NCBI GenBank assembly: GCA_963675135.1 | Contig: OY776124.1 | Location: forward strand, 12,910,677-12,974,676 | Direction of reading: 5' to 3' | DNA from: Galeopsis tetrahit | Taxonomy: Eukaryota > Streptophyta > Magnoliopsida > Lamiales > Lamiaceae | Length of the DNA: 64,000 nt | In this document: one piece after another, positions 42,500 through 55,146 of the stretch | How the letters are laid out: every line of letters starts with the position of its first letter | Position numbering within the stretch: position 1 is the stretch's first letter | Made by a program: the position numbers and the translations under genes | The notes under the pieces: model-generated | Databases searched by the model: none | Told to the model about the DNA's origin: nothing | Seen by the model: the letters and a program-made list of their open reading frames with translations, nothing else

Positions 42500-42860
42500 T
42501 TACCGACGGATATTTCCGTCGGTAATGACCAGATTAATTATGGTAGTTATTGCGGGTCGGTTACCGACGGATATTTCCATCGGTAATGACCACATTTAAT
42601 TTTGGGAGTCGATCAAGAAGGCGGTTAGTTAATGCGGGTCGGTTACCGACGGAACGATCCGTCGGCCGATGACCCAAAAATGACACCGTGTAGAGAGTTC
42701 TGAGTGTCTGTCGGCATATCCGTCGGTATCCCGTCGGGAAAGCCGACGGAAATTGAATTCCGTCGGCAGAGTCTTCTGACTTTGAATTCCGTCGGTACAG
42801 CCGTCGGAAAGGAAATCCGTCGGTATACATCCGTCGGCAAAAACAAGCGTTTTTGTAGTG
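42500..42860. repeat. Right subterminal repeats of the CACTA
   Basis: More than a dozen copies of ACCGACGGA / TCCGTCGG in both orientations, ending in the CACTA terminus. They are the same motif as at 22566-23020, which ties the two ends together as one element despite the 14.5-kb insertion. Confidence 0.88.
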
Positions 42861-43660
42861 AGACTTATATTATTTCGGGTAATAGGGTTACTCAACACCT
42901 ATAAAATCATTTTACATATTTTATCAGTTATACATGTCCAAGTGGCTTCGAGCATCCTGAGATACCAGATTTATGTGTTAAACCACTTACACGTACTAAA
43001 TTTAATTGTAATTGAGTCCTATAATTCCTCGGAGAGGAAAATTCGTCGTTGAAAATCAGATCGTTATATTCATAAATTTATTTCTTAAACAAACGTACAA
43101 TTAATTTTAGATAAATTTGTTTGTGAAATTTATATCAATTTTCGTTATCGTAATTAATAGGAATTCAAAATCGATCCTTTAAATTTATTACTTATTAGAT
43201 TTTTAATATAATTATTTATATTAGTATATTTTAAAATATATGTATAGGTATATAAATATTAACAGAGATACTATAAAATTATAGGTCTAAATCTATCTTA
43301 AAATTAGTAAAATTTTAATCAAATATAAATGAATTTAGGAATGGTTTGATATATATATATATGATGTTATACAAAAATATTGTCACAAGTACAAAATATA
43401 TTATTAAGTGTATAACATTATTTTTTATCTAAAAAAAAAAGTTAAGTGTATAAAATTTTAATTTTTGAAGGCTCGAATCATGTTTTGCTTATTAAACATA
43501 TCTAGAATATATAATTATATTGAAATATTAACCCATTAAGATAAATTAATTTAAAATTTGTAGGTCAAATGTGGTCAACCTTAATTATAATATAATATTT
43601 ATTTTCGTTCTAAAATATTATTTTACTATATGACTAAAACTATATTACTATAACACCTAA
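42861..43660. other. End of backbone copy A and AT-rich DNA
   Basis: Up to about 43447 this matches copy B at 59350-59946. Beyond that it is A/T-rich without a gene. From about 43560 it is related to the internal part of the MULE-like element at 52530-53186. Confidence 0.6.
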
Positions 43661-44420
43661 GGGCATGTTTGTTTTGGGATTATGTAGGACGGGAGAGATG
43701 GGGATGTGGAAATTCTAGATGGAGAAATTCTAATGAATAGTGATTGTGTATATTTGTTTTGGTATGTTGAGTAGGATGTGATGTACCTTTATGTCAAATC
43801 GATTGTGCAAGAGTGTGTGATGTTGTATTATATAATATAACTTTATGTCAAATCAATTAGTAAAAGTGGGTGATGTTGTATTATTATAATAGTAGAATAT
43901 ATAGATATTTTTAGGGATGGATGTAATTGGATGTTGAAATCCGGATGTGAAATCCCGAACTAGAACAAGACGGGGGACGTTACGTTCCACGTCCGGACGT
44001 GTGAGTCCCAAAACAAACATGCCCTAAATTTTATCACTAAAAGACCAAAAGTGTATTACTATAAGTCCAAAAATATTCTGGACACTTATTATTTTTTTAG
44101 CAAAATTACTAAAATAATTTTGACTTATTCGACTACTACATTACTAAAACAATGTTACTACAAGACCAAAATTTTATCACTACAAGGTCAAAAATGTATT
44201 ACTACATGTCCAAAAATATTCTGGACAGTTAATTTTTTGGATGAATTTGCAGAATGTTTTGACATGTAGTATTAGATTTTTGGCCTTGTAGTGGTAATTT
44301 TTTGACCTTATAAAAACAATATTTTGGTCATGTAGTAAATCACCTATTTGTGACCCGCAAATTTTCTGGACAACTCGGATCCAAACTTATGACCCGTGAA
44401 TTTTTTAAATTATCTTAATT
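43560..44420. mobile_element. Degraded relative of the MULE-like element, hit by a MITE
   Basis: Phrases such as GGTCATGTAGTAAA, CACTACAAGGTCAAAA and CCGCGAATTTTCTGG-type words recur here and at 52600-53080 in the same order. The ends and any target duplication cannot be placed with confidence. A PIF MITE (43661-44024) interrupts it. Confidence 0.5.
43661..44024. mobile_element. PIF/Harbinger (Tourist-like) MITE
   Basis: 364 bp with inverted ends GGGCATGTTTGTTTTGGGA and TCCCAAAACAAACATGCCC, flanked by a TAA duplication at 43658-43660 and 44025-44027. A 3-bp TAA duplication is the PIF/Harbinger hallmark. No coding capacity. Confidence 0.88.
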
Positions 44421-46620
44421 TAACTTTTAAGCTAAATGGGCTTACAGTTTTAACTTGATTTAATTAGTATGGAATAACCCCTCTTAAAATGAATGGGCTT
44501 ACAGATTTAACCAAATCATGCAATAAAAACGTTTTTACCGATAAAAAAAAGAAGGGCGCGGTTATTTATAATTATATTCCATTTAATTAGTTAGTATTGT
44601 ATAAATTATATTTACTCAACACTTTTTTTATAAAATTTTATATTGAATTTTGTATTTAATTATATTTCAAATGTTAAAAATTATTAAATAATATTTTTTA
44701 ATTACATTTATATTGAGTTTTGCATTTAATTATATTTCAACAAAATGCCAAAAATTATTAAATTATTTAAAAGTATTTAGTTATATTTGAACAAACCGTT
44801 TGTAATATCTTTTGAAAAGTGTTTTTTCTATATAAAATTATTTAAATAAATTGAGTATAATTTTTTTTTTATAATGTGTGTTAAAAAATTATTCTAGATT
44901 TGAGGGAAAGAATTAAAGAATTTTATTTGACCATAGTTAATCTAAATTAATTATTAAACCATATCTAAAGGGTGTAACAGAAGAAGATGTAACACCATGG
45001 TGTAACAGGAGATCTCGTCCCCAAATTGCGTAAAAACGTGTTTCCAGAGGCCGACATCCACACGATTATTGCCTCACCCTAAATGGCTGACTCAGAGTGC
45101 AACCCTTCATCTTTCGCTTTGGTATCAAGCTTTCCCCAAAACTAAATTTGGTATCAAATGACTCTGAATTATTATTTTTCAAAATCTATTTTTTTACTTC
45201 TTTTCAAAAAAAATATATATATATTGAAAATTGTTTTTAAATGGATCCTAGCTCGTGTATATTGAAGATATTTAATTGAATCGAGTCGATTCATGAACTA
45301 CTCAATCAATCAAATTAGAAGTTAGAATTAAGCTCGCGACTCTTATTAAGTTTACTTTTATTTTAAAATTGCAATAAGGAAAAATTGCACTTTTGATAAT
45401 GAAGTCAAATACATTTTCTGTGAGACGGATCCTTTTAACCCATATTTCAAAATTTTGGGTAGGATAATCCGTATTTTTTTTTCCAGATTTTGGTTTGTAA
45501 AAAAATAATAATGTTTAAGTAAAAAGTGATAATATTTTTAACAAAAATGACTATCACTTTTTACTTAAACACTATCACTTTTTGCTCAAATATTATCATT
45601 TTATATATATAAAAGATTCTGTGAGACGGTCTCACCCAATACTAGCCTCAAATCAAATTGTGTAAGAGTAGTTTGATGGGATGTAATAGTAGAATGTATA
45701 GGTATCTTTTAAAATACAATATTTACAGTATAAATATTTCCTTAAATTTTTATTAAATTTGTTATCTTAAATAAATTAGGTAATGTTTTTTACAATTTTT
45801 AATTTATTATATTAATTTTTTTTATAAATAAATTTATAATTTTCTTTTTTATTATTGTTATATATATATATATAATGTAATCTATATTAATACAACATTT
45901 AAAATTTCCATTGTTTTTAATAAAATATTTTTTTTTTATAAATTCATACATGTTTTAATTTTTTAATTAATAAATTTAAATTAAACATATAATATAAATT
46001 TATTTACCCGCGTTCTTACACTAGTATCTATATATATATATACTAGTGTAGAACCCGTGTATTACACGGAATTTTAAATATTTAATAATAAATTTTTATT
46101 TATTTACTTAATTTAATTTTTCATATTTTTATAATTATATTTTTTAAAAAATGATTTCGCAAAATTATAATTATTTTATTAAAAAGATTTAACATTTTTT
46201 TTAATTATATTTATTATAACGTTGTATTATAATATAAAAGTTTAATGAACATAATATTTTGAATTATACAAAATAATTACACTTATGTTATGTTAGTTAA
46301 TTTTATAAAGTAAATTTCTAAGAAAATTTGTGAGAATCAAACGAAATGTGACATTGAAATTTAATAAATATGAAAACAACTTTAAAAAAAAATTATAAAA
46401 TTTCGGAAACAAACAATTTAAGTAATATTAAAATATCTTTTAATAAATTGTAAGTCAACCTTCAATATCAACCACAACACCTTACATTTAATAAATATGA
46501 AAATAACTTTTAAAAAAATTATAAAAGTTCGGAAACAAATAATTTAAATAATATTAAAATAACTCTTAATAAATTGTAAGTAAACATTCCATATCAACCA
46601 TTACACAATTAAATAAATAA
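44421..46620. other. AT-rich intergenic DNA
   Basis: No gene is seen. At about 45400-45640 there is a hairpin-forming stretch with TGTGAGACGGTCTCAC-like arms and AGTGATA repeats that resembles an old MITE. Near 46010-46060 an ACTAGTGTAGAACCCGTG motif follows a TATA run. A similar motif occurs at 62030. These may mark ends of old repeats but I cannot classify them. Confidence 0.4.
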
Positions 46621-46628
46621 ATATTTTA

Positions 46629-46983
46629 GTTAATTGCAAATTAAATCATAACCTTTTCCTCATTTGCAATCTAATCTAAACTTTAAGGTAATTGCAAATA
46701 AATCACAAACTTTAAATATAGTTGCAATTTAGTCTTTTTGACAATTTTAATTGTGTTCGAATCTAACATAATTTAGACTTTTTAATGACATAACAACACC
46801 TTAATAAAACAATATTGTTTTTCAATCAAACCAAATATCAAAAGTTATGATTTAGGGACAAATTAAACTTGTAAGAAGTCTAATTTGCAATAATATTTAA
46901 AGTTTGTGATTTATTTGCAATTCTTTTAAGGTTTATATTAGATTGCAAATGAGCGAAAGGTCGTGATTTAATTTGCAATTACC
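46629..46983. repeat. Inverted-repeat (foldback-like) element
   Basis: Two arms of roughly 100 bp, 46629-46740 and 46885-46983, are imperfect reverse complements (TTGCAAATTAAATCA...CTCATTTGCAATCTAAT and its complement). The middle is short and non-coding. No target duplication is resolved. Confidence 0.7.
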
Positions 46984-46990
46984 TCTTTTT

Positions 46991-48936
46991 AAAATTAACA
47001 ACTTCATTAAATTATGACACATAAGCCAAATCAACCACAAAATGACACATAAGTCAAATTAACCACAAAATGACACATCATCAATTTAAACTCCCTATTA
47101 GTATATAAGGGGATTATATACTATAGAAGTAGTGTATTATGTATATATAACAAATTTGGTAATCTTGTAAAATAATATAATTATTTATATAATAAATATT
47201 ATGTATAAAATTATATAATAAGTTTTACATATATATTTTTGAGCTCTATTTTTTAAATGCATTAAACTTATAATAAATTTAAAATAATTGCAGAAAAAAT
47301 TACTTGAAATATAAGATAAAAGTAATTATAAAATACAATTGAATAACTAATTAAATAAAGAATTGTACACCCCAATAAAAATAAATTTTAGATTAATGTA
47401 TTTTACTCAGAAAAACATTAAATAGTTATAAAATAAATTAAACTAAAGAATAAAATGAATACTAAAATAAAGTTAAGTAAATAAAATAAAATTTAATTTA
47501 ATTAGTCAATGTTAAAATAATAAGAATATAATATTTGGGAAGAGTTTATTAATCATATCTTACTCAACCAATAACTTAATTACACATCATACTTTTTAAA
47601 ATTAACAACTTCATTAAATTATGACACATAAGTCAAATCAACCACAAAATGACACATAAGTCAAATTAACCACAAAATGACACATCATCAATTTAAACTC
47701 CCTATTAGTATATAAGGGGATTATATACTATAGAAGTAGTGTATTATGTATATATAACAAATTTGGTAATCTTGTAAAATAATATAATTATTTATATAAT
47801 AAATATTATGTATAAAATTATATAATAAGTTTTACATATATATTTTCGAGCTCTATTTTTTAAATGCATTAAACTTATAATAAATTTAAAATAATTGCAG
47901 AAAAAATTACTTGAAATATAAGATAAAAGTAATTATAAAATACAATTGAATAACTAATTAAATAAAGAATTGTACACCCCAATAAAAATAAATTTTAGAT
48001 TAATGTATTTTACTCAGAAAAACATTAAATAGTTATAAAATAAATTAAACTAAAGAATAAAATGAATACTAAAATAAAGTTAAGTAAATAAAATAAAATT
48101 TAATTTAATTAGTCAATGTTAAAATAATAAGAATATAATATTTGGAAAGAGTTTATTAATCATATTTTACTCAACCAATAACTTAATTACACATTATACT
48201 TTTTAAAATTAACAACTTCATTAAATTATGACACATAAGCCAAATCAACCACAAAATGACACATAAGTCAAATTAACCACAAAATGACACATCATCAATT
48301 TAAACTCCCTATTAGTATATAAGGGGATTATATACTATAGAAGTAGTGTATTATGTATATATAACAAATTTGGTAATCTTGTAAAATAATATAATTATTT
48401 ATATAATAAATATTATGTATAAAATTATATAATAAGTTTTACATATATATTTTCGAGCTCTATTTTTTAAATGCATTAAACTTATAATAAATTTAAAATA
48501 ATTGCAGAAAAAATTACTTGAAATATAAGATAAAAGTAATTATAAAATACAATTGAATAACTAATTAAATAAAGAATTGTACACCCCAATAAAAATAAAT
48601 TTTAGATTAATGTATTTTACTTAGAAAAACATTAAATAGTTATAAAATAAATTAAACTAAAGAATAAAATGAATACTAAAATAAAGTTAAGTAAATAAAA
48701 TAAAATTTAATTTAATTAGTCAATGTTAAAATAATAAGAATATAATATTTGGAAAGAGTTTATTAATCATATTTTACTCAACCAATAACTTAATTACACA
48801 TTATACTTTTTAAAATTAACAACTTCATTAAATTATGACACATAAGCCAAATCAACCACAAAATGACACATAGGCCAAATTAACAACAAAATGACACATC
48901 ATCAATTTAAACTCCCTATTAGTATATAAGGGGATA
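46991..48936. repeat. 607-bp tandem repeat, three copies plus a partial fourth
   Basis: Units start with AAAATTAACAACTTCATTAA at 46991, 47598, 48205 and 48812, exactly 607 bp apart. The fourth unit is cut after about 125 bp by the start of backbone copy B. Copies differ at only a few positions. Each is AT-rich and non-coding. Inside each unit ATGACACATAAG(C/T)CAAAT repeats two to three times. Confidence 0.93.
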
Positions 48937-49822
48937 TATATATATATATGCACTGCATCGCACTACAAAAAACGCATCGATTAGAGATCGATTTTGAGAC
49001 TGTAAAGGCGGTCTCAACACACGTTAGAGACTGATTTGGGACCGATTTATGGAGGTCCTTATTTCATCGGTACCTAATATTGAGAGACCGAATTTATGGC
49101 ACAGTCTCAAATTAGGGACCGATTGTCGATCGGTCTCTAAATGAGAGACCGACAATTCGGTCTTAAAACGGTCCCTAAACGTGAGTCGGCCCGACCTATT
49201 TTCGGGCCTAAAACAGTCTCACATCGGTCTCAGATTAAGGACCGATTTTCGGTCGGTCTCTAAATGAGAGACCGGCAATTCGGTCTTAAAACGGTCACTA
49301 AACGTGAGTCGGCCCGACTTATTTTCGGGCCTAAAACAGTCTCACATCGGTCTCAGATCTTACCCAGCAACTGCCCCCGAAACCCGACCCGCTGACCCAC
49401 ACCCACCCTCTTTATTTACACCCACCTTCACACCCGCATCGCCAATCCGACCCGACCGCCAACCCGACCCACACCCGCCTTCGAGACCCGACCCGCCAAC
49501 CCACACCCACACCCGCCTTCGAGACCCGACCCGACCCGCACCGCCAACCCACACCCACTTTATTTAATTGACCATTTTATTTTGGTCTTTGTGGGAATTG
49601 ATCCCTGGTGGATGGGTGCCCAGACCCACCACTTTGACAAGTAATTGTCTTGTGTAACTTTTAAAAATAATTATATACATATGTAATTAATTTCTTTATT
49701 ATATATGTTTTAAATAATAAATTTTCAAAATCAACGTTACTTTAAAGAAGTCCAAAGTAATTAAATCATTTTCACATATATTAACTGATAAAAATCATTG
49801 AATTAATTGTAAAAAATCAATG

Positions 49823-50032
49823 TTACTTTAAAAAATCAATGTTACTTTTAAATATTTTATTTTGACACTTCTTCAATGTACATGGACACTTGATTTTATC
49901 GTTAAACATATATTGTGGTCTCGTCTTCGCAAAATCAATAAATTTGCGAACTTGATTGTAAAATTCACTGTTCGTACTTCCATTAACGAATCGAGGAGTA
50001 TAATACATCCACCGACGATCCGGTAGTTCCAT
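49823..50032 (-). pseudogene. tnpD N-terminal remnant (transposase-associated domain)
   Basis: A 69-residue frame, DRRWMYYTPRFVNGST...FYNQVRKFIDFAKT, followed by IKCPCTLKKCQN. It matches the N-terminal transposase-associated zinc domain of plant CACTA tnpD proteins, which read WMY...F..GV..FI.FA and then CPC..C.N. Nothing of the catalytic part follows. Together with the 3-kb size this marks the element as an internally deleted copy. Confidence 0.7.
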
Positions 50033-50039
50033 CTATACG

Positions 50040-51963
50040 TACTCAAAATCAAAATGATTACATAATTGACATATGTATATAAGATAAATATTGCTATATT
50101 ATTATATTCAAAGAATAAATATTGTTGCATTATTGTACTAAAATTAATAATGTTAATAATAATATTTAATTTGGTAGATATGTGAGAAGAATGTGGTGGA
50201 GCCCATCGTTAATCCAAAATTTAAAGCTAAAAAATTTGATAGCAAACAGGGTATGCTCTATGAGAAATTAATTCAAAATCTTTAATTTGTTTGACTTTCA
50301 CGTAGATCAACTTTGAATCGTATACCATATAAAGTAAATTTTTGGGAATTCAGTTATTTCATAAAAACTTAATTTGTCAGTATTAACTATTTAAGTCAAA
50401 AATATTAATTGTGGAATTCTAAATTGATTATTATGAATAAATTGTACTTATACTCGGTCTTATAATATGTGTATAGATAAAATTGTACAAAAAATTTTGA
50501 GTGAAATATTTTAACAGTTTTAATTTAATATTAGACAATTAATTCACTCTAAAACCTAATTTACATGTATTCATACTTTCAACAGGTTTAATTGGACATA
50601 TAATAGTACACATACGATTATGATATCTTTCAAAATAATTAATTCTAATTAGTATTTGATTTGATATCATAACAACGTCAGTGGTCTATCTTATTTACTA
50701 CTATTATACATATCTATTAATTATATGAAAATAAAATTATCAACGAACACTTAATTAATTAATATGAGAAAACATTAATTTAAATAAAGAGGGAATGAGA
50801 AATCTTACGGTTGAATTCGAAACGAGATCTTCAAACTGATATTGAAGAGTAAAATCAAGGAATTGTCTATTTAGAAGCTAGTTTATCGGTTTAAATTGAG
50901 AGATTGACATTTGGGACCGACAATATCGGTCTATAACCACAACCGCGTGATTTGGGACCGAATTATGCGGTCTCTACTATGTTAAAAATTATCTATAAAA
51001 CAAACAGCTTGATTAAATACCTATTCGTGATCGAAAATATTGGTCTATAAAAACAACCACCTGATTATGGGACCGATTTGGGACCGAAATATGCGGTCTC
51101 TACTGTTAAAAATTATCTAAGAATATTCTTCTGGAGTGTTCAGATACCACTAAAATCGGTCTCTATAAAATAAACAGTTTAATTTGATACATATTCGAGA
51201 CCGAAAATATCGGTCTATAAAAAAAAACGCCTGATTTGGGACCGAAATATGCGGTCTCCACTGTTAAAAATTATCTATATATACAATATTAGGATGAATA
51301 TCTAATATAATATAGATATAATCGCCAACTTATTTATCTCTCTCAATGATGGACGAAAATTCCTCTTCTCCTAATTCTGATTCCTCCCTCTCGAACAAAC
51401 TCATAGAGCCAGATTCGATGAAAGTTGATACGGTTAATTAAAATTTTGGGATTCAGAATTATTTATACCAATTAAAGACTGAATTTTCGGTCTTCAATTA
51501 AAATTCAAAATCAGAGTTTTAATTTCAATTAAAATTCGAAATAAGAATTTTAATTTCAATTAAAATTCAAAATAAGAATTTTAATTTTGATTTAGAGACT
51601 AAAATTCGGTGGCTAAGTGGTCTGAAAAACATAATATTAAAGACCGAATTGAAAATAGTCTTTAAACGAGCGGTCAAAATTGGTAGTCAATTCAAATTAT
51701 ACTTTTCAAAATATTTGATACCAATTAAAGACTGAATTGTCGGTATTTAAACAAAATTCAAAATTCAAAATCTAAATTTTAATTTCGGTTTAGAGACTGA
51801 AATTCGGTCTCTAAGCGGTCTGAAAACATAATATTAAAGACCGAATTGAAAACAGTCTCAAAACTCAAATTTTTTTAGGATCAGTCCCAAATCAGTCTCA
51901 ATTTGAGACTGATTTATGCCGGTCTCAAAACTTTGGTCTCTAATTGAGGCATTTTTTGTAGTG
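50040..51963. other. CACTA derivative, non-coding and right subterminal part
   Basis: AT-rich until about 50870, then filled with GGGACCGA and GCGGTCTCTA-type subterminal repeats to the right end. No gene. Confidence 0.7.
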
Positions 51964-52529
51964 TCGACTCACTCTAGTGTGTGGCCCATTGTGGTGCATG
52001 TGCATGTTCCTCTTGGGTTGGGCTTTAATTTGGGCTCAATCCGTTTGTTATTGGACCTCGAAATATGTGGCTTAGTCTTGTTCGGGAAATAACTTTTATA
52101 ATATTTTTAAATTTTTTTAAAGTGATACATGAAAGACATTTTGATAATTTTATATTTTCTTCCACACAAATTAAATATTTTTTTTAAAGAAGAAGTGTAA
52201 AGTTAAATGACGTGACAACTTTAAATTGAACTTTATTGTAAAATAGGACGAACCCTAACCTCATGATATAAAAGCCTATATTTTTAAGAGTATAGCTTAA
52301 AGCAAAAAAAAAAAAAAAAAAAAGATTTATTACCAAATTAAAAAATAATAAATCTCCTTTAGAAAAAAAAAAATAATAATAAATCTAATTTGAAACGTAG
52401 GATGGAAAGATCACTTCAATTCGTTCATTTTATGATCGAGTGCTAGTTAAATAAACTATTTAATGTTTTATTTACTTTTTCTAGCCAAGAAGAACTTTTA
52501 TGATTGGTCACATTTGAACAATATTTTTG

Positions 52530-53186
52530 CGCAAAAACTTATATGCAATATTGCATACATGCAATATGACTAATTAAGGTAATTAGGTCAAAATTCGTGG
52601 GTCAACGCGGGTCAACACGGGTCAAAGCGGGTTAACCTTAATTAAAATATTTATTTTCACTCTAATATATTATTATTTTACTACATGACCAAAATTATGT
52701 TACTACAAGAACTAAATTTCGTCACTACAAGGTCAAAAGTGTATTACTACAAGTCCAAAAATATTTTGGACACTTATTTTTTGGGGGCAAAATTACTAAA
52801 ATAATTTTGACTTATTCGGCTACTACATGACTAAAACAATGTTACTACAAGACCAAGATTTTATCACTACAAGGTCAAAAGTGTATTACTACATGTTCAA
52901 AAATATTCTGGAGACTTTATTTTTTGGTGAATTTTTCAAAATGTTTTGACATGTAGTATTAAATTTTTGGCCTTGTAGTGGTAATATTTTGACCTTGTAG
53001 TAACAATATTTTGGTCATGTAGTAAACCACCTGTTTGCAACCCGCGAATTTTCTGGGCAACCCGGATCCAGACCTATGACCCGCGAATTTTTTAAAATTG
53101 ACTTAATTTGACTTTTGGACTTAAGGTTTTGACTTGCCTAATTGGGATGAAATGCATGTATGCAATATTTCACATAAGACTAACCC
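52530..53186. mobile_element. MULE-like non-autonomous element
   Basis: 657 bp flanked by a 9-bp duplication ATATTTTTG (52521-52529, 53187-53195). The ends are imperfectly inverted (inner match ATATTGCATACATGCA), and the right end read inward begins GGGTTAGTCT. Copy A has the empty site at about 9634-9648. A 9-bp duplication suggests the Mutator superfamily. No ORF. Confidence 0.75.
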
Positions 53187-53204
53187 ATATTTTTGTACGT
53201 TTTA

Positions 53205-53972
53205 GATCCTGTCATTCATTGTACATGAATTTTTTAATTTGTAGCATATTTTTTTTTAATTATTATACGTCTCGAGAACTTTGTTGTACCGGAAATGATA
53301 AAAAGTAAAATAAAATGTTCGAAAATTGTAATACTACGAGTTATAAGTTACTTAACTACTCGAAATAATAATAAAATTATATAATATGGTGATTTAAAAA
53401 ATATAACTAAGATCGATTTAAAAAAATATACATTTTAATTTTCGTAAAGTATTTCATTATAATCTTGAATATTGTGAGTTGATTAAAAAATTCGATTAGA
53501 TTTTTAAAAATCATTATTATTTTGTATGAATTGAAAAATGGTTTATATAATAAAAGAATTGTTTGTTCTTTTAATCGATTATTTTTTATGATATATACAT
53601 GATTTTAATTGTATAAATTAGAGTAAAAAAAAATTAAAAATTAAATCGCCATTGATAATAGAGAATAGAGTAGTCACAATAAAATCATCAAATGTATCAA
53701 ATGTCAGACAAAGCGCTTGTGCATCAAATGTCGACAAAGCGCTTGTGCATCAGACAAAGCGCTTGTGAACGGTAAGGTTTTTAAAAAACTAATAGTATTA
53801 TGTCCATAATTTTTTTTTTTACATATATATAAAGATAAATGATGTGTTAGATCCTGTCATTCATTGTACATGAATTTTTTATAGCATATTTTTTTTAATT
53901 ATTATACATCTCGAGAACTTTGTTGTACCGGAAATGATAAAAAGTAAAATAAAATGTTTGAAAATCGTAATA
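53205..53972. repeat. Internal direct duplication within copy B
   Basis: The block at 53205-53325 (GATCCTGTCATTCATTGTAC... to AAAATGTTCGAAAATTG) recurs at 53852-53972. Between them lies a short tandem repeat at about 53695-53770 in which GACAAAGCGCTTGTG occurs three times. Confidence 0.75.
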
Positions 53973-54143
53973 TTTATGCTTGCAAGCTCTTTCATAGTAA
54001 GACATATAGAAACATGAAGTATAGATTATATGGAGAAAGAAGAAAACTAGTGGTGGAATTTAGGGAATAATTTAGGCTCAAAATCCGTGGCCTATCATGA
54101 CAGATTAATTAACAACAAAATTTTGATTGAAAATAATAATTAA

Positions 54144-54576
54144 GGGGATGTTTCTTTTTGGTTTTAAAAACCAATTTCAAGATCCAAAACCCGTTTTACT
54201 TCGGAATTTAAAAACCGGTTTTCAAAATCCACTCAAAACCACCCTTATCAAACATATTGATTTGACATAAAGTTATATCTATATAATATTACTCCAATCA
54301 TTATATTCTTTTTCAACAATAATATAATAATACTATAATAATATAATAATACAATAATATAATACATTTAATCAACTAATCATTATAATCTCACCAAACA
54401 ATAATATAATAATACAAACTCATTCAATCTTACAACTTGATTTGACATAAAGTTAAATCCTTCACTATTCCAAAACCCAAAAGAAACACCCATATTACTA
54501 TTCATCGGGATTTCAAAAACCAGGATTTCAAAAATCTGGTTTTTAAAACCACCCAAAGCCCAAAAGAAACATCCCC
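54144..54576. mobile_element. PIF/Harbinger (Tourist-like) MITE
   Basis: 433 bp with ends GGGGATGTTTCTTTTTGG and CCAAAAGAAACATCCCC and a TAA duplication (54141-54143, 54577-54579). It is a different subfamily from the MITE at 43661. It is non-coding. Confidence 0.85.
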
Positions 54577-54579
54577 TAA

Positions 54580-55137
54580 GTGATTAATTCTGATAGTGAC
54601 TAAATGTGGAAGGTGATTAAAATATAAAGATAAGTGACTTCACAAGTAGATTTATATATGCATGTATCTGTGTTTGGGATTAAAGGCTATTTGGATATGA
54701 GATTTGGGTCTATAAATTTTAAATTCACAATCCAAATCTACTTGTTGAATTAAACTTGTTTGAATTAAAAAGTAAATGAATGAATTTTAAACACTTAAGT
54801 TTAAAAAAAAAAAAATCAAATGTTCAAATAACAACAATATTGAAATATAATTTTGTTTACAGTTTGAACAACCATTATTTTCCATGTACTAAAAAATAGT
54901 TCAATTAGCAAGCAAAAACTTAGTCACTAATTGAATTAAGAAGGGCTTTAGCAAGGGCTGGTAATGACATCTTTCGCCCGAATGTTTCTCGTTAAATAAA
55001 TAATGAGCAATTTTTAAAAACCTTCACTATAGCGAGGATGAATAAATCCTCGTCCGCGAAGTGTCCATGTGTGCTCAACTTGTCGTTTGTGGAAGGAGGG
55101 AACGCATGAATTTTTTAATTTTACATCTTAGACACAT
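54580..55137. other. Intergenic DNA
   Basis: AT-rich, no gene seen. Confidence 0.5.
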
Positions 55138-55146
55138 TAATTTTTT

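Larger units (their letters stand above)
22566..42860 (-). mobile_element. CACTA (En/Spm-like) transposon with a nested Sirevirus
   Basis: Ends are CACTACAAAAAA on the left and, reverse complemented, CACTACAAAAAC on the right. A 3-bp duplication AGA (22563-22565 and 42861-42863) flanks it. Copy B has the empty site near 59348 (AAGATGAGACTTATATT). Without the Sirevirus and its duplication the element is about 5.8 kb. It has subterminal ACCGACGGA repeats at both ends and a five-exon tnpA-like gene on the minus strand. Only a possible C-terminal scrap of a tnpD transposase is present, so it probably needs help from elsewhere to move. Confidence 0.92.
4532..43447. repeat. Duplicated backbone segment, copy A
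   Basis: The uninterrupted parts of this segment are 4532-4589, 8615-10449, 22050-22565 and 42861-43447. They align in the same order and orientation with copy B at 48937-59946, with many small differences. Homology starts in a TA-rich run and ends at the shared ATCTAAAAAAA...GTTAAG near 43447/59946. Copy A was expanded from about 3 kb to 39 kb by the hAT, Tat and CACTA insertions, each of which has an empty site in copy B. Confidence 0.8.
48961..51963. mobile_element. CACTA deletion derivative
   Basis: 3003 bp with ends CACTACAAAAAA and TTTTTTGTAGTG and a 3-bp duplication TCG (48958-48960, 51964-51966). The subterminal motif here is GAGACCGA/TCGGTCTC, unlike the ACCGACGGA of the other CACTA, so it is a different family. 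Copy A holds the empty site near 4550-4560. It keeps only an N-terminal transposase remnant at 49823-50032. A 49370-49560 stretch rich in CCCACACCC and CGACCCG is non-coding in appearance. Confidence 0.9.

Noticed and set aside
45395..45650. Possible MITE with GTGAGACGGTCTCAC arms
   Set aside because: Terminal repeats and target duplication could not be fixed; noted only within the spacer entry.
46020..46065. Possible Helitron terminus (TCTATATATA...CTAGTG)
   Set aside because: No paired CTRR end with hairpin could be tied to it, and no Rep/helicase sequence is present.
49304..49567. 87-codon Pro/His/Arg-rich ORF in the CACTA derivative
   Set aside because: Translation of a CCCACACCC/CGACCCG simple-sequence stretch; open in several frames and without a domain.
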